Source: Gulosibacter hominis
Lineage (GTDB): Bacteria; Actinomycetota; Actinomycetes; Actinomycetales; Microbacteriaceae
Assembly: GCF_904842695.1 (NCBI RefSeq)
Contig: NZ_CAJGWQ010000004.1
Span: forward strand, 62,001-126,000
Reading direction: 5' to 3'
Length of the DNA stretch: 64,000 bases
In this document: one piece after another, positions 52,606 through 61,333 of the stretch
Layout: every line of letters starts with the position of its first letter
How positions within the stretch are numbered: position 1 is the stretch's first letter
Translations under genes and position numbers: made by a program
The notes under the pieces: model-generated
What the model was told of the DNA's origin: nothing
The model's database searches: none
What the model saw: only the letters and a program-made list of their open reading frames with translations

Positions 52606-53622
52606 ATGAAGGCTGCTGTTGTCCGTAATTTTGGCGACAACCTCGATATCAGCGAAGTTGACCGCCCAAGCCCAGGCCCGAACCAGTTGCTCGTCAAGCT
52701 TGTTACCTCCGGTGTGTGCCACACCGACCTACATGCCGCACAGGGTGACTGGCCAGTTCGCCCCGAGCCACCATTCATCCCGGGACACGAAGGTGTCGGC
52801 ATCGTCGAAGAGGTCGGCGAAGGCGTCGACGATGTCAAAGTTGGCGACATGGTCGGCAACGCATGGTTGTGGAGTGCGTGCGGTAAGTGCGAATTCTGCC
52901 GTAAAGGATGGGAAACCGTTTGCGACTCGGTCGTCAACGGTGGATACACGGCCAATGGCTCGTTCAGCGAATACATGGTCGTAGACGCACGCTACGCGCC
53001 CCGTATCCCAGAAGGTGTCGACCCAGTCGAGGCTGCTCCGATCCTCTGCGCCGGTGTCACCGTTTACAAAGCGATCAAGGAGACCGAGGCGAAACCAGGT
53101 CAGTGGATCGTGATCTCGGGTATCGGCGGTCTTGGCCACATTGCAGTGCAGTATGCGGTTGCCATGGGCTTGCGTGTCGTTGCTGTTGACGTCGCCGACG
53201 ACAAACTCGAACTCGCAAAGAAGCACGGGGCTGAGGCGGTCGTTAACGCGGCCACTGAAGATCCGGGCGAAAAGGTCAAAGAGATCACCGGCGGCGGCGC
53301 TCACGGAATCGTCGTGACCGCGGTGCACCCGAAAGCCTTCAGCCAGGCAATCGCCATGTGCCGCAAGCTGGGCACCATCGTTTTCGTGGGGCTTCCCCCG
53401 GGGGCCACCGAAGTCGAAATCTTCTGGGTGGTACTGCTGCGTCTCACCATCCGAGGCTCGATCGTGGGCACCCGTCAAGACATGGAAGAGGCACTCGACT
53501 TCTTTGCACGCGGCAAGATCAAACCGACCGTTGCAACTCGTAAGCTCGACGAGATCAACGACATCTTCGACACTATGAAGCAAGGCGGCATCGACGGTCG
53601 TTTGGTCATCGACTACCGCTAG
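52606..53622 (+). CDS. Zinc-dependent alcohol dehydrogenase (AdhP/AdhA type)
   Basis: The enzyme oxidises primary alcohols to aldehydes or the reverse with NAD. The 338-residue MDR-family protein has catalytic zinc ligands Cys38 (GVCHTD) and His61-Glu62 (PGHEG), and structural zinc cysteines Cys92, Cys95, Cys98 and Cys106 (CGKCEFC and the later Cys). Cys148 (ILCAGVTVY) is the third catalytic ligand. The Rossmann motif is GIGGLGHIAVQYA. AAGGAG precedes ATG 52606. A hairpin follows. It is unrelated to the effector module just upstream. Confidence 0.94.
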   Translation: MKAAVVRNFGDNLDISEVDRPSPGPNQLLVKLVTSGVCHTDLHAAQGDWPVRPEPPFIPGHEGVGIVEEVGEGVDDVKVGDMVGNAWLWSACGKCEFCRKGWETVCDSVVNGGYTANGSFSEYMVVDARYAPRIPEGVDPVEAAPILCAGVTVYKAIKETEAKPGQWIVISGIGGLGHIAVQYAVAMGLRVVAVDVADDKLELAKKHGAEAVVNAATEDPGEKVKEITGGGAHGIVVTAVHPKAFSQAIAMCRKLGTIVFVGLPPGATEVEIFWVVLLRLTIRGSIVGTRQDMEEALDFFARGKIKPTVATRKLDEINDIFDTMKQGGIDGRLVIDYR

Positions 53623-53639
53623 CCCACAGCTGATCACAA

Positions 53640-53681
53640 GATCGGGGGGGTGTGCTTCTTTGCGGGAGCACAGCCCCGATC
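53640..53681 (+). terminator. Hairpin after adh
   Basis: The outer stem GATCGGG/CCCGATC (53640-53646 with 53675-53681) encloses an inner stem TGTGCT/AGCACA. There is no T tract. It starts 18 bp after the adh stop and probably ends the transcript. Confidence 0.55.
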
Positions 53682-53803
53682 CTGTGTCGGCATCGCAGGT
53701 TGCCCGTCCTTCACCCGCTCGAGGCATAACCGGCCAGCGTTGGTACCACGCGAACACAGAATCAAAGAGCGACTCTCTTCACGCTGAGGAGCATTGAGAC
53801 GAC

Positions 53804-54016
53804 ATGCCAGCCTATGAAATCCTCGCCATAGTTGGGTTTGTTTTACACGCCGCAGTAGCAATCGCTGCACTGGTGAGCTTGCACCGGGCACTCGACTCGC
53901 TGACGCTCGGCAGCGTGGTGTTCTGGTTCGCATTCATCGTTCTTTCGCCGCTATTGGGGGCACTCGTCTGGTTCGCGTTCGGCAAACCTTCCGACAGACA
54001 CAAGCCCACGCGCTAA
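53804..54016 (+). CDS. Small membrane protein with PLDc_N-like motif
   Basis: The 70-residue protein has two transmembrane helices: residues 4-25 (EILAIVGFVLHAAVAIAALV) and 35-60, with the sequence FWFAFIVLSPLLGALVWFAFG. The second helix ending in P-x-x-G-x-x-x-W-F-x-F-G-K resembles the PLDc_N domain often found as a stand-alone protein in actinobacteria. The function is unknown. The tail is basic (KPSDRHKPTR). It probably has its own transcript between adh and valS. Confidence 0.7.
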   Translation: MPAYEILAIVGFVLHAAVAIAALVSLHRALDSLTLGSVVFWFAFIVLSPLLGALVWFAFGKPSDRHKPTR

Positions 54017-54124
54017 CCTGTTCATTCCGATTCCCTCCCAACCACTGACAGCACTCGGGTAGGCTTGGCGCCAGTGCAAATTCAGGCACCCCGAACTCGG
54101 TGCCGTCGATAGTGAAAGGCTGCG

Positions 54125-56713
54125 ATGTCGAACGCAAACCTCCCCGATAAGCCAGCTCTCGAAGGCCTCGAGGAGAAGTGGGGCAACGTCTGGGAAACCG
54201 ATGGCACATACCGCTTCGACCGTGAGGGTGCCACCCGCGACACCGTCTACTCGGTCGACACTCCCCCGCCAACCGCATCCGGTTCACTGCACATCGGCCA
54301 CGTGTTTAGCTACACCCACACGGATGTGGTTGCCCGCTACCAGCGCATGACTGGTAAGCGCGTGTTTTACCCGATGGGTTGGGACGACAACGGCCTGCCC
54401 ACCGAGCGCCGCGTACAGAACTACTACGGCGTGCGCTGCGACCCGTCACTGCCGTATGTCGAAAACTTCGTGCCCCCGCACGAGGGCGGTGATGGCAAGA
54501 GCATCAAGGCCGCCGACCAACAGCCAATCTCGCGCCGCAACTTCATCGAACTGTGCGAAAAGCTCACCATCGAGGATGAACGTGCCTTCGAAGATCTGTG
54601 GCGCAAGCTTGGTCTCTCGGTCGACTGGACCCAGACCTACCGCACCATTGAAGATTCGAGCCGCCGCGCATCCCAGCTCGCGTTCATCCGCAATATCGAG
54701 CGCGGCGAGGCATACCAGGACATGGCCCCGACGCTGTGGGACGTGACCTTCCGCACCGCAGTCGCGCAGGCCGAACTTGAAGATCGCGAACAGCCAGGTG
54801 CCTACCACCGGCTCGCCTTCCACGGCGCCGACGGCAACGACATTTTTATCGAAACCACCCGCCCCGAGCTGCTGCCGGCCTGTGTGGCGCTCGTGGCGCA
54901 TCCCGACGATGAGCGCTACCAGGCACTTTTTGGCACCACCGCCCGAACCCCGCTGTTTGACGTCGAGGTGCCGGTGCTCGCGCACCCGCTCGCCCAGCAA
55001 GATAAGGGCTCGGGTATCGCGATGATCTGTACCTTCGGTGATGTCACCGACGTGGTGTGGTGGCGTGAACTGAAGCTGCCGAACCGATCCATCCTGGGCG
55101 AAGACGGTCGCATCATGGACGCCATGCCCGAGGCCATCACCAGCGAAACTGGCCGCGCGGTGTACGCCGAAATGGTTGGCAAAACCGTTTTTAGTGCCAA
55201 GAAGGTCGTTGTCGAGGCGCTGCAAGAATCGGGCGAAATGATCGGAGAACCCCGCAAGATCACCCACCCGGTGAAGTTCTTCGAAAAGGGCGACCGCCCG
55301 CTCGAAATTGTTTCGACTCGCCAGTGGTACGTCGCCAACGGCGCCAATGACGAGCAGCTGCGCGCGCGACTGCTCGAACACGGCCGCAACCTCGACTTCG
55401 TGCCCGAGTTCATGCGCGTGCGGTACGAAAACTGGGTCGAGGGACTTTCGGGTGACTGGCTCATCTCGCGCCAGCGCTTTTTCGGTGTGCCGATCCCGGT
55501 GTGGTACCCGATCGATGCCGATGGCGTCGTCAACTACGACTCGCCGCTGCTGCCGAGCGAGGCACAGCTGCCGGTCGACCCCTCAACCGACGCTCCCGAG
55601 GGCTATTCCGAGGCGCAGCGCGGCGAGCCCGGCGGGTTTGTCGGTGAAGTGGATGTGATGGACACCTGGATGACCTCGTCACTCACCCCGCAGCTGGCCG
55701 GTGGTTGGGAGCGCGACCCCGAACTGTGGCAGCTGGTGTCGCCGTACGACGTGCGCCCCCAGGGCCAGGACATTATCCGCACCTGGCTGTTCTCGACGCT
55801 GCTGCGCAGCGAACTCGAGCAGGGTCAGCTACCGTGGCGGCACGCCACGATCTCGGGCTTTATCGTCGACCCCGACCGCAAAAAGATGTCGAAGTCGAAG
55901 GGCAACGTGGTGACTCCCGCTGCGCTGCTCGACACCCACGGCTCGGATGCGGTGCGCTATTGGGCGGCCTCGAGCCGGCTCGGCACCGACGCGGCGTTCG
56001 ACCCGCAGCGGCCCACGCAAATCAAGATCGGTCGCCGACTCGCGATCAAGGTGCTCAACGCCGCCAAACTCGCGCTGGGCTTTGACGCCACCGGTGCCGA
56101 CTCGATTGCCGCCATCACCAACCCGCTCGATCTGGCAATGCTCGCCGAACTGCACAGTGTGATCGAATCGGCCACCCGCGCGCTGGGCGAGTTCAACCAC
56201 GCCCGGGCACTGGAAGTGACCGAGACGTTCTTCTGGACCTTCTGTGACGACTACCTCGAGCTGGTGAAGGAGCGCGCCTACGGCGACGATGCTCCCGCAC
56301 GCCAATCGGCAGTGGCAGCGATGCGCACCGCAATCCACGTGCTGCTGCGACTGTTCGCCCCGGTGCTGCCATTCGCCACCGAAGAGGTGTGGTCGTGGTG
56401 GCAGGAAGGCTCGGTCCACCGCGCGGCGTGGCCGACCGTGGACGAGCTGCCCACACAGGGCCGTGCCGAACTGCTCGCCCTCACCTCGCAGGCACTCACC
56501 AGCATCCGCGGTACCAAGACCGATGCCAAGGTTTCGCAGAAGACCCCGCTATTGAGCGTCACGATCGCGGCACCGGCTGCCGAAATTGAGCTGCTGGAAG
56601 GAGCCGCGGGCGACCTGGCTGCAGTCGGCCGCATCCAAGAACTCAGTCTCGCAACCGACGCCGACGAACTCACCGTTCGCGACGCGGTACTCGGTGAGGC
56701 TCCCCAAAAATAA
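54125..56713 (+). CDS. valS: Valyl-tRNA synthetase (archaeal/rickettsial-like type)
   Basis: This enzyme charges tRNA-Val. The 862-residue protein has PPPTASGSLHIGH with HIGH at 56-59, an editing domain (about 190-400, ETTRPELLPACVALVAHP), and KMSKS near 586. The N-terminal block GWDDNGLPTERRVQNYYG differs from the usual bacterial GTDHAGIATQ and matches the archaeal/Rickettsia-like ValRS used by some Microbacteriaceae. The long C-terminal coiled-coil arm is reduced. Several GGC/GAAAGG bases precede ATG 54125. A hairpin follows the stop. Confidence 0.95.
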   Translation: MSNANLPDKPALEGLEEKWGNVWETDGTYRFDREGATRDTVYSVDTPPPTASGSLHIGHVFSYTHTDVVARYQRMTGKRVFYPMGWDDNGLPTERRVQNYYGVRCDPSLPYVENFVPPHEGGDGKSIKAADQQPISRRNFIELCEKLTIEDERAFEDLWRKLGLSVDWTQTYRTIEDSSRRASQLAFIRNIERGEAYQDMAPTLWDVTFRTAVAQAELEDREQPGAYHRLAFHGADGNDIFIETTRPELLPACVALVAHPDDERYQALFGTTARTPLFDVEVPVLAHPLAQQDKGSGIAMICTFGDVTDVVWWRELKLPNRSILGEDGRIMDAMPEAITSETGRAVYAEMVGKTVFSAKKVVVEALQESGEMIGEPRKITHPVKFFEKGDRPLEIVSTRQWYVANGANDEQLRARLLEHGRNLDFVPEFMRVRYENWVEGLSGDWLISRQRFFGVPIPVWYPIDADGVVNYDSPLLPSEAQLPVDPSTDAPEGYSEAQRGEPGGFVGEVDVMDTWMTSSLTPQLAGGWERDPELWQLVSPYDVRPQGQDIIRTWLFSTLLRSELEQGQLPWRHATISGFIVDPDRKKMSKSKGNVVTPAALLDTHGSDAVRYWAASSRLGTDAAFDPQRPTQIKIGRRLAIKVLNAAKLALGFDATGADSIAAITNPLDLAMLAELHSVIESATRALGEFNHARALEVTETFFWTFCDDYLELVKERAYGDDAPARQSAVAAMRTAIHVLLRLFAPVLPFATEEVWSWWQEGSVHRAAWPTVDELPTQGRAELLALTSQALTSIRGTKTDAKVSQKTPLLSVTIAAPAAEIELLEGAAGDLAAVGRIQELSLATDADELTVRDAVLGEAPQK

Positions 56714-56722
56714 GCCAACAAA

Positions 56723-56757
56723 TTCGGGCCGGTGTGTCGTACAGCCACCGGCCCGAA
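56723..56757 (+). terminator. Terminator hairpin after valS
   Basis: A perfect 12-bp stem (56723-56734 with 56746-56757) has an 11-nt loop, followed by CTATTT. It starts 9 bp after the valS stop. Confidence 0.75.
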
Positions 56758-56825
56758 ACTATTTGGGCACTGTTTTGGCTCGTCATCCCGGCCTAAGATA
56801 GGCGACGCGCTCTAGAAAAAGGATT

Positions 56826-57347
56826 ATGACCACTCCCAGACACTCACGCTCATCCAATCGCTCCGCTGCGGCACGTATCGCACCGGTGCTCCGGCCTGTG
56901 ACCCGCGAAGATTTTTTTCCGTGGGTGAGTCTGTTGGCAGAGTCGTTAGAGGTGAGCGGGCTCGTCTACCGAGATGAGATTGCGCTGCGCATCTGGCAGC
57001 AGCTTGGCCACGAAAGTTCGACGACGACTCCAGCTTCGCAATTGGAAGCCATCGTCGCCGACCGCTCGGGGAACCTCATCGGCCTGGCCCTCATGCTGCC
57101 TTCGATCTCGCTCAGCACCGGCGCTGCCGCGCTCGATGTACACCTGGCATATGTGCATCGCGCTGTCCGTGATGAGGCTGCGGCTCGTGCCCTTGTTGCT
57201 GCCGTACAGCAGCGGGCACGGGCAATCGGCGCAACCAAAATTCGCTGGCTCGCGGCAAGCGACACCCTGCACCAGCTGGCCGGCGCCGAACCGATCTCAA
57301 AGTCGGGTATTTACGAGAGCGACCCGGCCCTGGACGTCGAGGCATAA
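56826..57347 (+). CDS. GNAT-family acetyltransferase-like protein
   Basis: The 173-residue protein has a basic, Ser-rich N-terminus followed by a GNAT-like fold: LRPVTREDFFPWVSLLAES, a central strand EAIVADRSGNLIGLALML, LDVHLAYVHRAVRDEAAARALVAAV and a C-terminal strand with KIRWLAAS. The acetyl-CoA site (V-x-x-x-x-R-x-x-A/G) is recognisable as VHRAVRDEAAARALV, although the usual Gly-x-Gly is missing. The substrate is unknown. AAAAAGGA precedes ATG 56826. It shares a base with the next gene (TAATG). Confidence 0.7.
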   Translation: MTTPRHSRSSNRSAAARIAPVLRPVTREDFFPWVSLLAESLEVSGLVYRDEIALRIWQQLGHESSTTTPASQLEAIVADRSGNLIGLALMLPSISLSTGAAALDVHLAYVHRAVRDEAAARALVAAVQQRARAIGATKIRWLAASDTLHQLAGAEPISKSGIYESDPALDVEA

Positions 57348-57586
57348 TGCAAATCGGCACCCGCTGGGCTGACAGCGCTCCCCCGCCCCCGAGCGTGCCG
57401 GCAGCACTTGCCGAAGCCATCAGAGCGGCGAATGTGCGCGGCGGCTCGTGGACGCTCACGTGGCTCGAGGGACGCCCGATCGCAGATCACAGCGACGGCA
57501 CGCATCTTGAAATTGACGCTACCGGAGCCGTCACCGACAGCGGCAGTGAGCTGTGCGATGAAGACGACGACTGGCTGACTGGCTAG
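57347..57586 (+). CDS. Small hypothetical protein
   Basis: This acidic protein of 79 residues has no recognised family. It has a Pro-rich start (SAPPPPSVPAALAEAIRAAN), a central WTLTWLEGRPIADHSDG and an acidic end (ELCDEDDDWLTG). It overlaps the acetyltransferase-like gene by one base, so co-translation is likely and supports a real gene. The codon choice matches its neighbours. Confidence 0.65.
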   Translation: MQIGTRWADSAPPPPSVPAALAEAIRAANVRGGSWTLTWLEGRPIADHSDGTHLEIDATGAVTDSGSELCDEDDDWLTG

Positions 57587-57633
57587 TTCCAACATCAAGC
57601 CAGTTCTGGGCTGGTCACGATTAGGCTCTGACC

Positions 57634-59718
57634 ATGCCAACAGCAAAACTCGATCCAGCAAACCCGTTCGCGGCCCCATCCAAACTGCCGTACGAACTCC
57701 CGCCCTTCACCGATATCCGCGACGAACACTATCGTCCCGCGTTCGAGGCCGGGCTGGCGCAGCACCGCGCTGAAATTGCCGCCATTGTCGGTGCATCCGA
57801 ACCGGCAACATTCGACAACACCATTGCCGCACTCGAACGCTCCGGCCAGCTACTGCGGCGCGTGGCCATAGTGTTTTGGGCCCTCACCTCGAGCGACGCC
57901 ACCGAGTCGATCTCGGAAATCGAACGCGAGTATGCACCCAAGCTCACCGCTCATTTTGATGCAATTGCGCTCAACACACAGCTGTTTGAACGCATCAACT
58001 CGGTCTACGAGCAGCGGCACGCGCTCGATCTCACCGCCGAGCAGCTGCACCTCGTTGAGCAGACCCGACTGCGTTTCCAACTCGCCGGTGCCGCGCTGGC
58101 AGACTCCGAAAAGCAGCGACTCGCCGCCATTAATGAGCGCATTGCCGAGCTCAACACGGTTTTTCAGGCGAATCTGCTCGCCGACACCAATGCCCGCGCC
58201 GTGCTCGTCACCGATGCTGCTGAGCTTGATGGACTGGGCGAGGATGAGCGCGCTGCGGCGGCTCAAGCGGCTACCGATGCGGGTCACGCCGGTGGCTGGT
58301 TGATCACGCTGCCGCTTTATACCGGGCACCCGTGGCTGGCGCAGCTGCGCAATCGTGAGCTGCGGGCTCGCATCCATGCCGCCTCGGTCGCCCGCGCGAG
58401 TGAGGGTGAGCACAGCAATGCCAAGGTGGTGCTCGAAATCGTGCGGCTGCGCGCTGAACGAGCCGAACTTCTCGGTTTCGCATCCGCCGCCGAGGCGAAT
58501 GCGGCCGATTCGACCGCGGGGTCGGCAGCGGCCATCAGCGAGCGGCTGCAACTGCTCACCCCGCCGGCGGTGCGCAATGCTCGCCGTGAGCTTGAAGCCC
58601 TGCAAGCGCTGGCCGATGAACAGCAACGCGCACAGGACGCCGAGCCATTCCAGCTTGCCGCCCACGACTGGGCCTTCTACGCCGAACAGGTGCGCGCACG
58701 CGACTATGAGCTCGACACTGCGGCCATGCAGCCCTATTTCGAAATAAACCGAGTGCTGGTTGACGGTGTGTTTGCCGCCGCCAAGCTGGTTTATGGGCTG
58801 AGCCTCACGCCTCGCGAAGATCTCACCGGCTACGAACCGGATGTGCGAGTGTTTGAGGTTTTTGACGAGGACGGCACCGCTCTCGGACTCTACCTGTTTG
58901 ACCCCTACGCTCGCCCGGTGAAACGAGGCGGCGCGTGGATGTCGAACTTCGTTGAACAAAACGAGCTGCTTGACCAGCAGGCGGTGGTGTTTAACGTGCT
59001 CAACGTCGCGAAACCCCCGGCAGGATCGCCGACGCTGCTATCGCTCGACGAGGTCGAAACCATGTTCCACGAGTTCGGGCACGCCCTGCACGGCCTGCTC
59101 GCGCACACCGTGTACCCGAGCAATTCGGGCACCAGCGTGAAGCGCGACTTCGTGGAGTATCCGAGCCAGGTGAACGAGATGTGGATGCTGCACCCGCTGG
59201 TGCTGCCCCGGTATGCCGTACACCACGTCACCGGTGAGCCGATGCCGGCCGAGTGGGTGGCCCGGTTGCAGCGCGCCTCGCAGTTTAATGAGGGTTTTGC
59301 CACCACCGAATACCTCGCCGCTTCGGTGCTCGACCAGGCCTGGCATTCGCTCAGCCGCGCCGAAGCCGACGCTGTGACCGATGTTGCCGAGTTTGAGCGC
59401 GAGGCTCTCGACCGTGCCGGGCTATTGCTGCCCGAGGTGCCGACCCGCTATTCGTCGTGCTGTTTCCAGCACATTTTCGCGGGCGGCTACGCGGCCGGTT
59501 ACTACGGCTACATCTGGTCGGAGGTGTTCGATGCGGCCACGGTCGAGCGATTCGAGGCGCTCGGCGAAAACTCGGCTGCTATTCGCGAGTTCGGTGAACA
59601 GTTCCGTCGTATCATTCTCGGCCCCGGTGGCTCGCGTGATGCGATGGAGATGGTGCGGGAATTTTTCGGCGGCGACCCGAGCATCCAGCCGCTGCTGCGC
59701 CGCCGCGGTCTCGACTAA
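57634..59718 (+). CDS. M3-family metallopeptidase (Dcp/OpdA type)
   Basis: This cytoplasmic zinc oligopeptidase degrades short peptides. The 694-residue protein has the M3 site HEFGHALHGL with HEFGH at about 479-483, and the third zinc ligand Glu in the helix FATTEYLAASVL about 75 residues later. Other motifs are AWMSNFVEQ and FSHIFAGGYAAGYYGYIWSEV-like QHIFAGGYAAGYYGYIWSE. Length fits peptidyl-dipeptidase Dcp or oligopeptidase A. No signal peptide. It stands alone and converges on a lipoprotein gene across a shared terminator. Confidence 0.93.
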   Translation: MPTAKLDPANPFAAPSKLPYELPPFTDIRDEHYRPAFEAGLAQHRAEIAAIVGASEPATFDNTIAALERSGQLLRRVAIVFWALTSSDATESISEIEREYAPKLTAHFDAIALNTQLFERINSVYEQRHALDLTAEQLHLVEQTRLRFQLAGAALADSEKQRLAAINERIAELNTVFQANLLADTNARAVLVTDAAELDGLGEDERAAAAQAATDAGHAGGWLITLPLYTGHPWLAQLRNRELRARIHAASVARASEGEHSNAKVVLEIVRLRAERAELLGFASAAEANAADSTAGSAAAISERLQLLTPPAVRNARRELEALQALADEQQRAQDAEPFQLAAHDWAFYAEQVRARDYELDTAAMQPYFEINRVLVDGVFAAAKLVYGLSLTPREDLTGYEPDVRVFEVFDEDGTALGLYLFDPYARPVKRGGAWMSNFVEQNELLDQQAVVFNVLNVAKPPAGSPTLLSLDEVETMFHEFGHALHGLLAHTVYPSNSGTSVKRDFVEYPSQVNEMWMLHPLVLPRYAVHHVTGEPMPAEWVARLQRASQFNEGFATTEYLAASVLDQAWHSLSRAEADAVTDVAEFEREALDRAGLLLPEVPTRYSSCCFQHIFAGGYAAGYYGYIWSEVFDAATVERFEALGENSAAIREFGEQFRRIILGPGGSRDAMEMVREFFGGDPSIQPLLRRRGLD

Positions 59719-59739
59719 CAGATCGCGCCAATAAGACTG

Positions 59740-59787
59740 GCGCCGGTGTGCTGCTCCCCCTCGGCGGAGGATGCGGCACACCGGCGC
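59740..59787. terminator. Bidirectional terminator between M3 peptidase and lipoprotein
   Basis: GCGCCGGTGTGC (59740-59751) pairs perfectly with 59776-59787 around a 24-nt loop. It lies in the 85-bp gap between convergent genes and could serve both. Confidence 0.7.
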
Positions 59788-59803
59788 TAACTACTCGTAG
59801 AAC

Positions 59804-60547
59804 TCAGTACTCGAGATCGCAAGCAACGTCGATCTCAAATTTCTTGACATCTCCACTGAATGAGCTGCCCTCACCCGTAACTCGCATTCGACCGCTTGAG
59901 TAGTTGAGCTGGGGCGCAGTTCCGCCGGTCGTTGAGGAGTACGACACATTATCACTGGCGTCTTCGCCAAACAGCAGCACCGAATCAACTTTGCCCTGTG
60001 AGTCTGCGGTGACAAGGAACGTTGCGCCCGCGTCGGCAGATGAAGAGTACTTGGAGTCACCACCAGTCAGTGTGTAACCGCCAGACGTACTGCAGGTGGT
60101 TTGCCAATCGATCGAAGACAGGTCGGTGTTACCGAGGCGCACGACGTCACGACCGCCTGCGCCACCACCGCCACCGGTGCCACCGCCACCGGTGCCACCG
60201 CCACCGGTGCCACCGCTCCCGCCGGTGCCGCCGGTTTCGCCGCCACCGATGTCGTCACCACCGTCACCGCCGCCGAAGCCGCCACCACCGCCGGTGCCGC
60301 CACCACCGATGTCACCGCCGCCATTGGGTCCGTCCTCGGTGGGGCCAGGTGCTGGGCCGTTACCCCCACCGCCGAATGGCAACAGGCCACCACCGCCGCC
60401 GTCACCTTTATTTTCTGCGCTGCGAGTCTGCTTCGACCTCGGCTTGTCATCGCTGTCATCGCCGTTCGCACATGCGGTCAGGCCAACGACCAACGGCACG
60501 GCCGCCATGAGAGCCAGTACCCTGCGGCCTCGAAATGTGTGCTCCAC
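59804..60547 (-). CDS. LpqH-like lipoprotein with glycine-rich linker
   Basis: The 247-residue lipoprotein has lipobox LTAC, a basic/acidic stretch, then an extended Gly-rich linker of about 75 residues (repeats of GGTGGGG and GGGDGG) joined to a C-terminal LpqH-like domain of about 110 residues. That domain starts LGNTDLSSIDWQTTCSTSGG and ends with a second Cys in VACDLEY, giving one disulfide. GTG 60547 has GGGGAGGAC 8 nt upstream; the open frame to 60571 is less likely. The downstream domain resembles that of the next lipoprotein (60701). The role is unknown; the linker would let the domain reach through the cell wall. Confidence 0.82.
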   Translation of the reverse strand: MEHTFRGRRVLALMAAVPLVVGLTACANGDDSDDKPRSKQTRSAENKGDGGGGGLLPFGGGGNGPAPGPTEDGPNGGGDIGGGGTGGGGGFGGGDGGDDIGGGETGGTGGSGGTGGGGTGGGGTGGGGGAGGRDVVRLGNTDLSSIDWQTTCSTSGGYTLTGGDSKYSSSADAGATFLVTADSQGKVDSVLLFGEDASDNVSYSSTTGGTAPQLNYSSGRMRVTGEGSSFSGDVKKFEIDVACDLEY

Positions 60548-60700
60548 GTGAGCGTCCTCCCCTGCAATCAATTCGCGGTCAAGTCACCGCATCAACATGG
60601 TAATAACGCAAGAAAACATAAACCGACCGCTTCAAGTAGTGCGAGCATCCAACGAGCGGATGACTCTGGCGTGCTGAACGTCAGCCGCGCGATCGTGCAA

Positions 60701-61318
60701 TTATTCGTCGTCAGCGCAGGTGAACTCGGCGGTGTAGAGCGTTTTTGCCGTGCGGTCGGTGCCCTCGGGCGAATACGAAATACCGCGACCATCCGAAATG
60801 ATGCGCGTTCCTTCCAGAGTGAAGGTGCCGTTACCCTGACCGCTGCCGGGTGTCACCGTCAGCCCGGTCTTTGAAGTGTGACCGCCACCATCGGGTCCGT
60901 AGCTAAAGGTGAATGACAGTAGCTGGTCGGCCCCACTGGCCAGCAGCATGAACACATACTGGTCACCACCGTCCTCGGCGGTACCGAGCACAGAAGGAGC
61001 GCTATCGAGCCCACCGCAGGTGATATCCCAGTCGAGCGCCGAGAAGTCATCATCGCCCACCCGTAGCGCATCCACACGTGGCGTACGCTTATCGTTTTCG
61101 CCGCCCGTAGGACGTGTTGATTCAGCGGGTCCGGGAGTTTCGCTGCCGTGTGGCAGCCCCTCGGGCTCAGTGAGCGTCTCAACGATACGGGTTGGGGTGG
61201 GCGTTTGTGCACGCGGGTCTTCGACCGTGAGCGACTCGGCAGTGCATCCGGAAGTCACCGCGGTAACCGTGACCGCGAGCGCGATCACGGCGATTGCTCG
61301 TTTTGGCCGGCTCATCAT
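60701..61318 (-). CDS. LpqH-like lipoprotein
   Basis: The 205-residue lipoprotein has lipobox TSGC (Cys25), a Pro/Thr/Glu-rich linker (to about 85) and an LpqH-like domain: LRVGDDDFSALDWDITCGG, then GNGTFTLEGTRIISDGRGISY, and a final Cys in FTCADDE. The D-F-S-A-L-D-W-x-x-x-C motif is shared with the product of 59804 (D-L-S-S-I-D-W-x-x-x-C), marking paralogues that differ in linker type. It starts 16 bp after the clpX stop and may be expressed by read-through from it. The ribosome site is weak. Confidence 0.82.
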   Translation of the reverse strand: MMSRPKRAIAVIALAVTVTAVTSGCTAESLTVEDPRAQTPTPTRIVETLTEPEGLPHGSETPGPAESTRPTGGENDKRTPRVDALRVGDDDFSALDWDITCGGLDSAPSVLGTAEDGGDQYVFMLLASGADQLLSFTFSYGPDGGGHTSKTGLTVTPGSGQGNGTFTLEGTRIISDGRGISYSPEGTDRTAKTLYTAEFTCADDE

Positions 61319-61333
61319 ACTGGCGGCACCGCG

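Noticed and set aside
60022-60874. His/Arg-rich and Pro-rich plus-strand frames opposite the Gly-rich lipoprotein
   Set aside because: They are translations of the antisense of the Gly-rich linker; the minus-strand gene has signal peptide, lipobox and ribosome site.
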